Positions 1-7,212 of a stretch of 18,157 bases of DNA are shown in pieces. Where the stretch lies: the NCBI GenBank assembly GCA_018814245.1, contig JAHIZN010000380.1, positions 1 to 18,157 on the forward strand, read 5' to 3'. The position numbers and the translations under genes were made by a program. The stretch's first letter is position 1, and the number at the start of each line of letters is the position of its first letter. Origin of the DNA: a bacterium. Lineage in GTDB: Bacteria > UBA9089 > CG2-30-40-21. Below the pieces are notes generated by a model, which searched no databases, had not been told where the DNA came from, and was given only the letters and a program-made list of their open reading frames with translations.

Positions 1-134
1 AAGAGAAGAATCACAAAGGGTGTAAACACTTAGTGAAAATAATTGTGAGCGATAACAAGATAATTGCAAATGAGAAGAACTATTGACAAGAGGTTGCGTC
101 TTAAGGAGTTACACCCTTTGTGGTTCTTCCTCTT
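1..134. mobile_element. MITE-like element with ~25-bp inverted ends (copy A)
   Basis: Bases 1-25 and 109-134 are inverted copies of each other, differing by one indel and one substitution; both contain the core ACAAAGGGTGTAA. The interior has no ORF. The interior stretch 33-54 matches the reverse complement of 2091-2112 at 20 of 22 positions, so at least two copies of one element family exist here. Small size, inverted ends and lack of coding capacity fit a non-autonomous miniature element. The left boundary may lie outside the window. Confidence 0.55.
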
Positions 135-231
135 GCGTAAAGGAGATTGACACGATATAGATCGCTATCCCAATTATCAGTTGACAATATAACAGAAATA
201 GTGTTGCACTTGCTTGTGGCATGTGCGACCT

Positions 232-258
232 AATTCATAATTCATAATTCATAATTAA
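232..258. repeat. Short tandem repeat (AATTCATA units) in ilvE leader
   Basis: Three perfect 8-bp units of AATTCATA plus a partial unit lie just before the ribosome-binding site of ilvE. No clear -10/-35 pair could be fixed in 135-276; a TTGACA occurs at 181-186 but lacks a convincing -10 box at normal spacing. Confidence 0.6.
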
Positions 259-276
259 AGTAAGGGGGTATCAGTA

Positions 277-1149
277 ATGCAAGTGTATCTAAACGGAAGG
301 TTAGTAGCAAAGGAAGAGGCAAAGATTTCGGTATTTGACCATGGTGTGTTGTACGGTGATGGGGTATTTGAGGGGCTTCGGGTATATAATGGTCGAATAT
401 TTAAGTTAGAAAAACATATTGACAGGTTGATTGACTCAGCCAAAGCAATTATGCTAAACATCACGCTTTCAAAGAAGGAATTAATAGATGCAGTTGTGGA
501 AACCGTAAGAGCAAACGATATCCATGATGGATATGTGAGGCTGGTAATTACCAGAGGGATAGGGGATCTTGGGCTTGATCCAAGAAAGTGTCCTGCACCA
601 TCTACATTCATTATTGCAGATAAAATAACCCTGTATCCAGAGGAGTTGTATCAAAATGGCATGGAGATAATCACCGTACCCACAAGGAGAAATATTCCAG
701 AGGCATTAAATCCATGTATAAAATCATTAAATTACCTGAATAATATCATGGCAAAGATTGAGGCAATTCATGGGGGTGTACATGAGGCACTTATGCTCAA
801 CTCTGAAGGGTATGTGACTGAATGTACTGGGGACAATATCTTCATTGTCAGGGATGGGATACTCCTTACCCCGCCAACATGGGTTGGTGCCCTGAAAGGG
901 ATTACCAGGGATACGGTCATGGATCTGGCAAAAAAGAATGGAATTGAGGTCAAGGAAGAGGTATTAACCAGATATGATCTCTATACAGCGGATGAATGCC
1001 TTTTAACAGGTACAGCAGCCGAGATAATTCCTGTCATAAAAATTGACTCCCGCATAATTGGCACAGGAAAACCAGGGGATATAACCCTGAAAATTATGCA
1101 GCAATTCAAGGAACTTACACAGACAGAGGGTGTTGAGGTTTACGGATAG
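277..1149 (+). CDS. ilvE: Branched-chain amino acid aminotransferase
   Basis: A 290-residue PLP-dependent class IV aminotransferase, the usual length for bacterial IlvE, catalysing the last step of isoleucine, leucine and valine synthesis with glutamate as amino donor. The N-terminal segment VYLNGRLV, then FDHGVLYGDGVFEGLR near residues 20-35, is typical of the fold-IV family. Lys149 in PCIKSLNYLNN fits the Schiff-base lysine and Glu182 in GYVTECTGDNIF the PLP-ring contact. TGTAAEI near residue 244 is the phosphate-binding loop. D-amino-acid aminotransferase and aminodeoxychorismate lyase share the fold; the EGLR start, the SLNYLNN motif and the length favour IlvE. A GGGGG ribosome-binding site precedes the ATG by 8 bases. 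The chosen start gives the standard N-terminus. It works in the same pathway as the citramalate synthase at 2317-3909, though on the other strand. Confidence 0.93.
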   Translation: MQVYLNGRLVAKEEAKISVFDHGVLYGDGVFEGLRVYNGRIFKLEKHIDRLIDSAKAIMLNITLSKKELIDAVVETVRANDIHDGYVRLVITRGIGDLGLDPRKCPAPSTFIIADKITLYPEELYQNGMEIITVPTRRNIPEALNPCIKSLNYLNNIMAKIEAIHGGVHEALMLNSEGYVTECTGDNIFIVRDGILLTPPTWVGALKGITRDTVMDLAKKNGIEVKEEVLTRYDLYTADECLLTGTAAEIIPVIKIDSRIIGTGKPGDITLKIMQQFKELTQTEGVEVYG

Positions 1150-1211
1150 TGGTTCTGAAATATTCGAATTTGTAGGTGAGACAAAGAAACTACCACCGGT
1201 TATATGGTATC

Positions 1212-1229
1212 GGAAGGCTTTAGCCTTCC
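1212..1229. repeat. Short palindrome between ilvE and the TA pair
   Basis: GGAAGGCT and AGCCTTCC form a perfect inverted repeat with two bases between them. No T-run follows, so it is not a clear intrinsic terminator. It lies about 60 bases after ilvE and 74 before the antitoxin start. Confidence 0.5.
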
Positions 1230-1302
1230 ATTTTCTGATGAAGAATTAAAGCCGTCTATTATAGCTGTTCTCGCTGACAGGGACAATAAGAGGGGAGTAT
1301 AT

Positions 1303-1533
1303 ATGCAAAAAACATTGGCTATCAGGGTAGACGAAAAAATCTATGAAGGTTTGTATAATATAGTAGGTCGAGGTCATATCAGTCAATTTATTGAGGAATT
1401 AGTTCGACCACATATTTTTAATCAGGAAATCCAAGCAGCTTATAAACAAATGTCCCAAGACGAAGTCCGTGAATCTGAAGCATTTGAATGGTCAGAAGCA
1501 TTAATAGGAGATAGTCCCAATGAACCGTGGTGA
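1303..1533 (+). CDS. MazE-like antitoxin (short, ribbon-helix-helix type)
   Basis: A 76-residue protein overlapping the start of a MazF toxin by 14 bases, the usual arrangement of an antitoxin that binds and neutralises its partner and represses the shared promoter. The N-terminal stretch KTLAIRVDEKIYEGL followed by GHISQFIEELVRP resembles a ribbon-helix-helix DNA-binding unit. The C-terminal half is acidic and likely wraps the toxin. The frame is open further upstream to 1204, but ATG at 1303 has a good AGGGGAG site five bases before it. The upstream stretch encodes the 1212 palindrome and is probably not translated. Assignment rests on position and general fold, not on a recognised named family. 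Confidence 0.75.
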   Translation: MQKTLAIRVDEKIYEGLYNIVGRGHISQFIEELVRPHIFNQEIQAAYKQMSQDEVRESEAFEWSEALIGDSPNEPW

Positions 1534-1843
1534 AGTGTGGTGGGTGAACCTTGAATCAACAGTTGGCGGAGAAATCCAAAAGAAGAGACCAGTGGTAATC
1601 ATCAGCAATAATGATTCCAATAGGTTTTTGAACAGGGTGCAAGTTGTACCACTTACAAGCAAAATTGATCGTCTATATCCAAGTGAAGCATATGTAATAC
1701 TAAATGAAAAACAATGTAAGGCGATGGCTGATCAATTGACAACAGTAAGTAAAATGCGTTTGATAAATTTGGAGGGCAGACTTTCGAATTCAGATATACG
1801 AAAAATAGAACAAGTAGTTAAGGTACAACTTGAGTTATCATAG
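1520..1843 (+). CDS. mazF: MazF/PemK-family mRNA interferase toxin
   Basis: A 107-residue protein of standard MazF length. RGEVWWVNL at residues 3-11, KKRPVVIISN at 21-30 and QVVPLTS at 41-47 are the three conserved strands of the PemK/MazF fold. ADQLTTVSK at 70-78 is the usual fourth motif. Members cut mRNA at short sequence-specific sites when the antitoxin is lost. Arg23 lies in the family's RP motif and fits the catalytic arginine. The gene overlaps its antitoxin, so the two are translated together. Target sequence cannot be told from the protein alone. Confidence 0.92.
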   Translation: MNRGEVWWVNLESTVGGEIQKKRPVVIISNNDSNRFLNRVQVVPLTSKIDRLYPSEAYVILNEKQCKAMADQLTTVSKMRLINLEGRLSNSDIRKIEQVVKVQLELS

Positions 1844-1859
1844 AATAATAGACTTGAAC

Positions 1860-1879
1860 TTCTAATTGCACAGGTCGAA
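1860..1879 (+). repeat. 20-bp repeat, second copy inverted at 17879-17898
   Basis: TTCTAATTGCACAGGTCGAA occurs here 17 bases after mazF and, in inverted orientation, at 17879-17898 just upstream of the Uma2 pair. The two copies are identical over 20 bases and both are followed by a T- or A-rich run. It may be the edge of a larger dispersed element. Confidence 0.7.
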
Positions 1880-1949
1880 TCTTTTTTTCATAATTAGAAT
1901 TGCTGGACATAAAGACAGGAAGGCGTAAAAGTCAGGAACGCTTCATTTT

Positions 1950-1979
1950 GTCTTAATTTTATGGTCTTTTGCTTTCTGC
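1950..1979 (+). repeat. Dispersed repeat segment shared with 11119-11147
   Basis: About 29 bases match the reverse complement of 11119-11147 with two mismatches. Together with the exact match of 2291-2310 to 11093-11112, this shows that parts of one repeat family lie in both intergenic regions in opposite orientation. Confidence 0.65.
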
Positions 1980-2046
1980 TGTGCTGGTTAACCGTGAATC
2001 GTAATTTTTCATTCAATAATTAAGCGACTTTTCAATCTCGTTTACA

Positions 2047-2149
2047 GAGGAAGAAATTCAAAGGGTGTAAATTCTAAGATACCTTCGCTATATCGCTCTC
2101 AATTATTTTCCCTAAGATACTTACACCCTTTGTGAATCTTTCCTTTCTC
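2047..2149. mobile_element. MITE-like element with inverted ends (copy B)
   Basis: The left arm at 2047-2070 and the right arm at 2121-2146 are imperfect inverted copies around the core CAAAGGGTGTAA. The element is about 100 bases long and non-coding. Its interior 2091-2112 matches, in reverse complement, 33-54 of copy A at 20 of 22 bases, which shows common origin beyond the ends. Confidence 0.6.
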
Positions 2150-2316
2150 GTTGCAATTACCTTTAATATGCTGTGCCAATCTTATTGTCAACTTAATTAA
2201 TGGATTGCCTATATATACATACTATTTCGACACTGTTCTATCGCTAACTTAAATTGAAGAAATTTACGATTCCGCCTGAAGCAGCACACTGCTGATAGCT
2301 GAACGCTTACGCCATT

Positions 2317-3909
2317 TTATTCTCTTCTTCGATGCAACACATACTCAATACTATCCTTCAATGCCTGATAGGAAGCCTCAATCAAGTTTTCAGACACCCC
2401 AACCGTACCCCATGTCTCGTTAAGATCCGAGGATTCAATCAATACCCTTACCTTAGCTGCGGTTCCATCCTTGGCATCGAGTACCCTGACCTTATAATCT
2501 GTTAGATGAACGCCCTTTAGGACAGGATAAACCTCTTCCAGAACCTCTCTCAATGCCTTATCCAAGGCATCTACAGGACCATCCCCTTTAGCCACAGCAT
2601 TATATTCCAATTCATTTGCAACCTCTACCCTTATGGTTGCCTCTGAAATCATTTCATCCCCTTTTTTTTCCACGATTATCTTGAAACCCTTCAGAGTAAA
2701 GGACGACTCATAATCTCCCACAGTCTTTTTCATCAACAATTCAAAGGAGGCATCTGCCCCTTCAAACTGGTAACCTGCATCCTCAAGCTCTTTTACCTTT
2801 TTCAATATCTTTTTCACATCTTCAGTATCCTTGGATAGATCTATGTTATATTCTTCTGCCTTATGCAGGATACTGCTCTGTCCAGCAAGCTCTGAAATAA
2901 GAACCCTTCTTGAATTTCCTACCAGCTCAGGCTGGGTGTGTTCATATGTGAATGGATTCTTTTTTACCCCACTGACATGAATACCGCCCTTATGAGCAAA
3001 GGCTGATACCCCGACAAAGGGTTGATGCGTCTGTGGAATCATATTAGCCAGTTCAGAGACATACCTTGAAACCTCTGTGAGGCTCTTTAATTGCTCATCA
3101 TCGAGGCAATCAATCCCCATCTTCAGCTTCAGATTAGGAATAATTGAGCACAGGTTTGCATTCCCGCATCGCTCACCATACCCGTTTATCGTACCCTGAA
3201 CATGGCAGCATCCCATCTTAATTGCAGTAATGGTATTTGCTACAGCCATATCAGAATCATTGTGGGTGTGTATGCCCAAAGGTATCTTAACCACTCTTTT
3301 GACCCCAGCAATAGCTGCCTCTATCTCATGAGGCATGCTGCCGCCATTGGTATCACAGAGGACGATAGTATCTGCCCCGGCATCCACGGCTGCCTCAAGG
3401 GTGCTTAACGCATATCTCTGGTTTGACTTAAAGCCATCAAAGAAATGTTCGGCATCATAGATAACCTCTTTATCGTGTTTTTTCAGGTAAGCAATAGATT
3501 CCCTTATCAGATCAAGGTTTTCTTCTAAGAAAATATTTAATGCCTCTTTGACATGCAGATCCCATGTTTTGCCAAAGATACATATGGCACCTGTCTGTGC
3601 TGCCAGTAGTGCCTGAATGTTTGGATCCTTATACACAGCTATCTTTGCGCGTCTGGTGCTGCCAAAGGCTGTTAACTTGGCATGGGTTAGCTGGATATTT
3701 TTCATCTCTTCAAAGAATCTAATGTCTTTTGGATTTGAGCCAGGCCAGCCACCCTCGATGTAATGAACCCCAAGATGATCTAATCTTTTGGCAATCCGTA
3801 TCTTATCCTCAAAAGAAAAGTTAATCCCCTCCATTTGAGTCCCATCCCGAAGGGTTGTATCATAAATAAATATTTTATGAGGCAGCGCCTCTTGTAGTTG
3901 AGCAGACAT
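2317..3909 (-). CDS. cimA: (R)-Citramalate synthase
   Basis: A 530-residue member of the DRE-TIM metallolyase family that joins pyruvate and acetyl-CoA to (R)-citramalate, the first step of threonine-independent isoleucine synthesis. The catalytic DTTLRDGTQ is at residues 17-25, the metal-binding GIHTHNDSD with His213 and His215 at 211-219, and NGYGERCGNANL at 241-252. The C-terminal third, ending GTVGVSENLIEASYQAL, is the LeuA-type dimer domain that normally binds the feedback inhibitor isoleucine. The order TTLRDGTQMEGINFS and the length separate this group from 2-isopropylmalate synthase and homocitrate synthase. An AAAGGAGAG site precedes the ATG. It follows the ComEA-like gene by 30 bases and is probably co-transcribed with it, though the two functions are unrelated. 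Confidence 0.94.
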   Translation of the reverse strand: MSAQLQEALPHKIFIYDTTLRDGTQMEGINFSFEDKIRIAKRLDHLGVHYIEGGWPGSNPKDIRFFEEMKNIQLTHAKLTAFGSTRRAKIAVYKDPNIQALLAAQTGAICIFGKTWDLHVKEALNIFLEENLDLIRESIAYLKKHDKEVIYDAEHFFDGFKSNQRYALSTLEAAVDAGADTIVLCDTNGGSMPHEIEAAIAGVKRVVKIPLGIHTHNDSDMAVANTITAIKMGCCHVQGTINGYGERCGNANLCSIIPNLKLKMGIDCLDDEQLKSLTEVSRYVSELANMIPQTHQPFVGVSAFAHKGGIHVSGVKKNPFTYEHTQPELVGNSRRVLISELAGQSSILHKAEEYNIDLSKDTEDVKKILKKVKELEDAGYQFEGADASFELLMKKTVGDYESSFTLKGFKIIVEKKGDEMISEATIRVEVANELEYNAVAKGDGPVDALDKALREVLEEVYPVLKGVHLTDYKVRVLDAKDGTAAKVRVLIESSDLNETWGTVGVSENLIEASYQALKDSIEYVLHRRRE

Positions 3910-3939
3910 TACACTCTCCTTTCTAATGTAATCGGACAG

Positions 3940-4686
3940 TTATTCGTGTTTATTTGTGCTTTCAATAACATCAGTCGATGTACTGTCCCCTTGTGTTTTT
4001 TCTCCGGTAGTAATCAATGGCTTTATTCGTTCAAGGATTTTTTCACCTATTCCCTTGACTCTGAGTATGTCTTCTACTTCTTGAAATGGGCCGCAACTGC
4101 TTCTATAATCAAGAATTGCCTTTGCCTTTCCATGACCAATACCGGGTAATGCCTCCAATTCAGAGGCTGAGGCAGCATTGATGTTAATAAGGGAATTTTC
4201 ACCAATAATTGTAGGGGCGGGTTTGGAACCCGCCCCTACGGCTGTTTTCACAACCTTGATTGTAGAAGATGCTGGAACGGTTGATATGGAATTAGCCTTT
4301 ATGCTATCTGTTCCCACGCATATCCCTTTCTGTATCTTTGCCAATGTTTTTGGTCCAATCCCTTTAACATTTAATAATTCCTCTGCACGACTAAATTTGC
4401 CATGCTGTTTGCGATATTTTATGATCCTTGCAGCCGTACAAGATCCTACTCGCGGCAATGTCATGAGCTCTTCTGCAGATGCAGTGTTTATATCTATGCG
4501 TTGGAACACCCTATTTGTAGGGGCGGGTTCTAAATTCGTCCCTACAGTTTCAGGAACAAACCTTACACCCACATCCCTTTTTTCTGCCATGCTCTGACAG
4601 ATCATGATGCCACATGCCAGCATAGCAGTACATAAAAGGACAATTATCCCTACTTGTTGAAGACAAGTAAATGTAAGGAATCGCAC
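3940..4686 (-). CDS. ComEA-like protein with tandem helix-hairpin-helix domains
   Basis: A 248-residue membrane-anchored protein with two copies of the ComEA helix-hairpin-helix pair. One hydrophobic segment at residues about 11-30 anchors the N-terminus. The first HhH unit is at about 63-124 (IDINTASAEEL, then VKGIGPKTLAKI) and the second at about 164-227 (ININAASASELEALPGIG, then VKGIGEKILERI). In ComEA such units bind double-stranded DNA without sequence preference during uptake. Typical ComEA has one unit, so the tandem form is unusual. The two linkers at residues 48-57 and 150-159 are each encoded by a palindromic repeat inserted in frame. No other competence gene is present in the window, so a role in DNA uptake is inferred from the domain only. 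A general periplasmic DNA-binding or repair role is possible. Confidence 0.8.
   Translation of the reverse strand: MRFLTFTCLQQVGIIVLLCTAMLACGIMICQSMAEKRDVGVRFVPETVGTNLEPAPTNRVFQRIDINTASAEELMTLPRVGSCTAARIIKYRKQHGKFSRAEELLNVKGIGPKTLAKIQKGICVGTDSIKANSISTVPASSTIKVVKTAVGAGSKPAPTIIGENSLININAASASELEALPGIGHGKAKAILDYRSSCGPFQEVEDILRVKGIGEKILERIKPLITTGEKTQGDSTSTDVIESTNKHE
4211..4239. repeat. GC-rich palindrome inserted in frame in the ComEA-like gene (inner linker)
   Basis: GTAGGGGCGGGTT and its exact reverse complement AACCCGCCCCTAC are separated by three bases. It is read through as VGAGSKPAPT, residues 150-159 of the ComEA-like protein, between the two HhH units. Its G+C content is far above the surrounding gene. 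It is a dispersed palindrome of a type common in repeat-rich genomes. Confidence 0.85.
4517..4545. repeat. Second in-frame copy of the palindrome (N-terminal linker)
   Basis: A decayed copy of the palindrome at 4211-4239: the left arm GTAGGGGCGGGTT is intact and the right arm carries changes (ATTCGTCCCTAC). It lies in the same frame and is read as VGTNLEPAPT, residues 48-57, between the membrane anchor and the first HhH unit. The same length and frame in both copies keep the reading frame open. Confidence 0.8.
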
Positions 4687-4876
4687 ATATTGTCTCCTTA
4701 ATTTATTAACTCATTGCAGGGACAAGCCCTGCAGCTACAATGATATACATCTGTGCTAAATAAGTGCTGTTCCAGATATCAATTGCTGTATGCCCATACA
4801 AAATCCTTGACAAACCCATAGTATGTATGCTATCCTATAATCTACAGGGACGACTGGCTGTTTGTCCCTGCCCTTT

Positions 4877-4961
4877 GCGAGGATGGCGGAGTTGGCAGAC
4901 GCGCCAGACTTAGGATCTGGTGGGGCAACCTGTGCGGGTTCGAGTCCCGCTCCTCGCACCA
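4877..4961 (+). tRNA. tRNA-Leu (anticodon UAG)
   Basis: The acceptor arm GCGAGGA at 4877-4883 pairs fully with TCCTCGC at 4951-4957, followed by an encoded ACCA. The anticodon arm CCAGA/TCTGG holds the loop CTTAGGA, giving anticodon UAG, which reads CUA and other CUN leucine codons. A long variable arm (GGGG-CAA-CC type), expected of class II tRNAs, precedes the T arm GCGGGTTCGAGTCCCGC. It stands alone on the plus strand between minus-strand genes. An inverted-repeat element starts 22 bases after its 3' end. Confidence 0.96.
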
Positions 4962-4983
4962 TTTAGTCTTATAATCAAGGAGT

Positions 4984-5195
4984 CTAATACACCATGACAT
5001 TAATTTTTGATAGCTTGATAGGGAGATTCCTGCAGGAGTTTACCCCTGTGAATGCATTCGCAGGAATGACAGAAGAATTTCAAACTGTCATTCCTGCGAA
5101 TGCAGGAATCTTATCTTTGTGCCTCCATGGTAACCATTAATTTTTCAAAAAACTTGGAACTCGAGTATCAGGAATTAATGTCATGGTGTACTAAT
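4984..5195. mobile_element. ~210-bp inverted-repeat element between tRNA-Leu and lysA
   Basis: The outer arms 4984-5005 and 5173-5194 are inverted copies matching at about 20 of 22 positions and share the core ACACCATGACATTAATT. Inside, 5054-5072 and 5085-5103 form a perfect 19-bp inverted repeat (GCATTCGCAGGAATGACAG), and 5025-5034 with 5101-5110 form another 10-bp pair. There is no transposase. The right arm ends four bases before the TGA of lysA at 5199. This looks like a non-autonomous element with a second palindromic repeat nested in it. Confidence 0.65.
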
Positions 5196-5198
5196 CTA

Positions 5199-6461
5199 TC
5201 AAATTTCCTTCAGTATATCTGGTATGCTTTCTTTACATATCATATCCTCACACACTTCCCGCTCCCGAATAATATAATCCTTCCCATCCATAACCATTAC
5301 CTCTGACACGCGTGGCCTTGAATTATAATTAGAGGACATGCTAAATCCATAGGCTCCGGCATCCTTGATTATCAACAAATCCCCTTGCTTTACCCTGGGC
5401 ATATATCTTTCGCGGGCAATGAAATCACCCTCCTCACAGATTGGCCCCACAATATCATACATTATTTCCTCAGTATTACTGTGCCTTGTAGCTGATATTA
5501 CATGGTGATAGGCACCATAGATAGATGGCCTGATAAGATCATTCATGCCTGCATCTACAACAATGAAGTTTTTCTTATGAGTATGCTTGATATAAAGAAC
5601 TCTGGTAACCAATACCCCTGCTGGACCAACAATGCTTCGTCCAGGCTCTAAAATGAGTCTGTAGTCATTGATTAAGGGGCTGATTATTGTGGATAGATCT
5701 TTTGGATGAGGCATAGATTCACTTTCCTGATAAGGGATACCGATCCCTCCCCCTAAATTGATAAATTCAAGATGGATATGAATATCATGCAGCTCCTTAA
5801 CCAGAGCCATAATCTTTTTAAGGGTTTCGAGATAAAGCTCAACCTTACTCAGTTGCGACCCAATGTGAGAATGAATTCCGACAACGCTGATATTTTCCAG
5901 GGTAGATGCCGTCCGATAAACCTCTTTTGCCTCATGAATGGGTACGCCAAACTTACTTTTTGCAAGTCCGGTAGCTACATAAGGATGGGTTAATGGATTT
6001 ATATCCGGATTTACCCTTAAGGCTATTCTGGCTACAATATTATTTGCCTTGGCAACCTCGTTAAGGAGGAAAAGCTCATTCTGGGAGTCTACATTAAAGG
6101 CAAATACCCCTGATTGCAAGGCATATGCCATTTCTTCACTTGTTTTGCCATTTCCATTGAAGACTATTTTTTCAGGAGAAATACCAGCCTTTAATGCCCG
6201 AAAAAGCTCCCCATAAGAAAGAACATCCATGCCTGAACCCATATTCCCCAATGCCCGAAGAATCGATAGATTAGAATTAGCCTTACAGGCATAACAAACC
6301 AACAAATCTACTGTCTGAAAGGCATCTGTGTATGACTGATAATTTTTCTTCAAGGTGTCATGGCTATAAAGATAGAATGGTGTCTTTACCTTAGAGGCAA
6401 TTTTCGAGATACTTGCACTATCACAACATAATTCATCATCAACATATTCAAACCCTGGCAT
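5199..6461 (-). CDS. lysA: Diaminopimelate decarboxylase
   Basis: A 420-residue PLP enzyme of the alanine-racemase-like barrel fold, the normal size for LysA, converting meso-diaminopimelate to lysine. Lys60 in VCYACKANSN is the PLP lysine. HSHIGSQ, the glycine loop NLGGGIGIPY and EPGRSIVGPAG (phosphate site) follow in order; GPICEEGDFIA carries the catalytic Cys-Glu and AYGFSMSSNYNSRPR closes the active site. The frame is open to 6542, but that extension is encoded by a dispersed repeat. ATG at 6461 has an AAGGAG site six bases upstream and gives the standard N-terminus. It lies downstream of the TPR lipoprotein gene with a repeat between them, so shared transcription is uncertain. Confidence 0.94.
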   Translation of the reverse strand: MPGFEYVDDELCCDSASISKIASKVKTPFYLYSHDTLKKNYQSYTDAFQTVDLLVCYACKANSNLSILRALGNMGSGMDVLSYGELFRALKAGISPEKIVFNGNGKTSEEMAYALQSGVFAFNVDSQNELFLLNEVAKANNIVARIALRVNPDINPLTHPYVATGLAKSKFGVPIHEAKEVYRTASTLENISVVGIHSHIGSQLSKVELYLETLKKIMALVKELHDIHIHLEFINLGGGIGIPYQESESMPHPKDLSTIISPLINDYRLILEPGRSIVGPAGVLVTRVLYIKHTHKKNFIVVDAGMNDLIRPSIYGAYHHVISATRHSNTEEIMYDIVGPICEEGDFIARERYMPRVKQGDLLIIKDAGAYGFSMSSNYNSRPRVSEVMVMDGKDYIIREREVCEDMICKESIPDILKEI

Positions 6462-6489
6462 AATTTTCTCCTTATGATGTAAGTATTCG

Positions 6490-6572
6490 ACATTCAAAAT
6501 ACAGAAGTCAGAATTCAGGAGTCTGCGTTTTACATTCTGCATTCTGCATTCTGACTCCTGTATTCTGTATTC
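6490..6572. repeat. AGAATTCAGGAGTC-type repeat with inverted halves
   Basis: AATACAGAAGTCAGAATTCAGGAGTC-like sequence on the left half is matched by GACTCCTGTATTCTGTATT in the right half, giving an imperfect hairpin. TTCTGCA-type units are repeated in between. The same sequence family occurs at 7236-7260 and 7350-7385. It fills the space between the lipoprotein stop and the lysA leader. Confidence 0.6.
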
Positions 6573-7136
6573 TTACTTCCTTGACATAGTTCTTACCAAT
6601 GTCCGTACAGCTATCTTTTCCTTTCTTGCCCACGATGCTCTTGGAAACTTCTTCAATATCTCTGCAATTCGTTCCTGAGCCTTTTGTGACCAGACAGTTG
6701 AAAAATGATTTTTGATTACATTTTTATAGGCAGAGACAGACTCCTTCCACTGATTAGCAGTCTCCAGACACTCTCCTATTTGAAACAGAGCCTCTGGTAT
6801 TGTCTCAGATTTTTTATATTTTTTTAGGTATGTCTTATAATTGCTAATTGCTTCATCCCATTGGGAAAGAGTTTTATAGCACTGGGCGATTTTTAGCTGT
6901 GCCTCATTTGCACGATACAGCGAATCATAATAGTCAAGATAATGTCGAAACTCAACTATCGCCAGCTCAAGGTTGCCTTCTTTTTCATACGCCAGAGCCT
7001 TTTCATAGACAAGAACTGCCTCACGATTAGCCTGATAGTCATAGGGCTTGATATAGGGTTTACCCTGGACACATCCAGCAATAAGCAATAAAGGCACAAA
7101 GTATTTAAGTGCCCAGAGCTTCGTATAATCGCGCAT
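6573..7136 (-). CDS. TPR outer-membrane lipoprotein (BamD/YbgF-like)
   Basis: A 187-residue protein with a signal peptide ending in a lipobox, LLLIAGC, so Cys22 is likely lipidated. After a short linker come tandem tetratricopeptide-like helices: EKALAYEKEGNLELAIVEF, IAQCYKTLSQWDEAISNY and IGECLETANQWKESVSAY, with the usual spacing of about 34-38 residues. BamD (outer-membrane protein assembly) and CpoB/YbgF-like (envelope division) proteins look like this. The protein is shorter than typical BamD at about 240 residues and the window has no bam or tol-pal gene, so neither name is safe. A GGAGGG site precedes the ATG by five bases. The C-terminus is very basic (RASWARKEKIAVRTLVRTMSRK). Confidence 0.75.
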   Translation of the reverse strand: MRDYTKLWALKYFVPLLLIAGCVQGKPYIKPYDYQANREAVLVYEKALAYEKEGNLELAIVEFRHYLDYYDSLYRANEAQLKIAQCYKTLSQWDEAISNYKTYLKKYKKSETIPEALFQIGECLETANQWKESVSAYKNVIKNHFSTVWSQKAQERIAEILKKFPRASWARKEKIAVRTLVRTMSRK

Positions 7137-7212
7137 TATTCCCTCCTACAGCCTAAATGCCTACATCCTAAATATCCGACACTTGAGAGTTGACACGACA
7201 TAAGGTATTGGT

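Larger units (their letters stand above)
1844..2316. other. Gene-free stretch packed with repeats
   Basis: No credible gene is seen on either strand. The stretch holds the repeat core at 1860-1879 (also at 17879-17898), a segment at 1950-1979 shared with 11119-11147, an inverted-repeat element at 2047-2149, a 17-of-20 match at 2172-2191 to 11265-11284, and 2291-2310, whose reverse complement is identical to 11093-11112. The convergent genes mazF and cimA end on either side. No terminator with a stem and T-run is obvious. Confidence 0.7.

Noticed and set aside
1204..1302. Upstream extension of the MazE-like antitoxin
   Set aside because: It includes a palindrome and lacks a ribosome-binding site; ATG at 1303 has a strong one.
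4756..4962. 68-codon open frame opposite tRNA-Leu
   Set aside because: It is the antisense of the tRNA; such frames are common artefacts.
6462..6542. 27-residue N-terminal extension of LysA
   Set aside because: It is encoded by a dispersed repeat; ATG at 6461 has a good ribosome-binding site and the family start.
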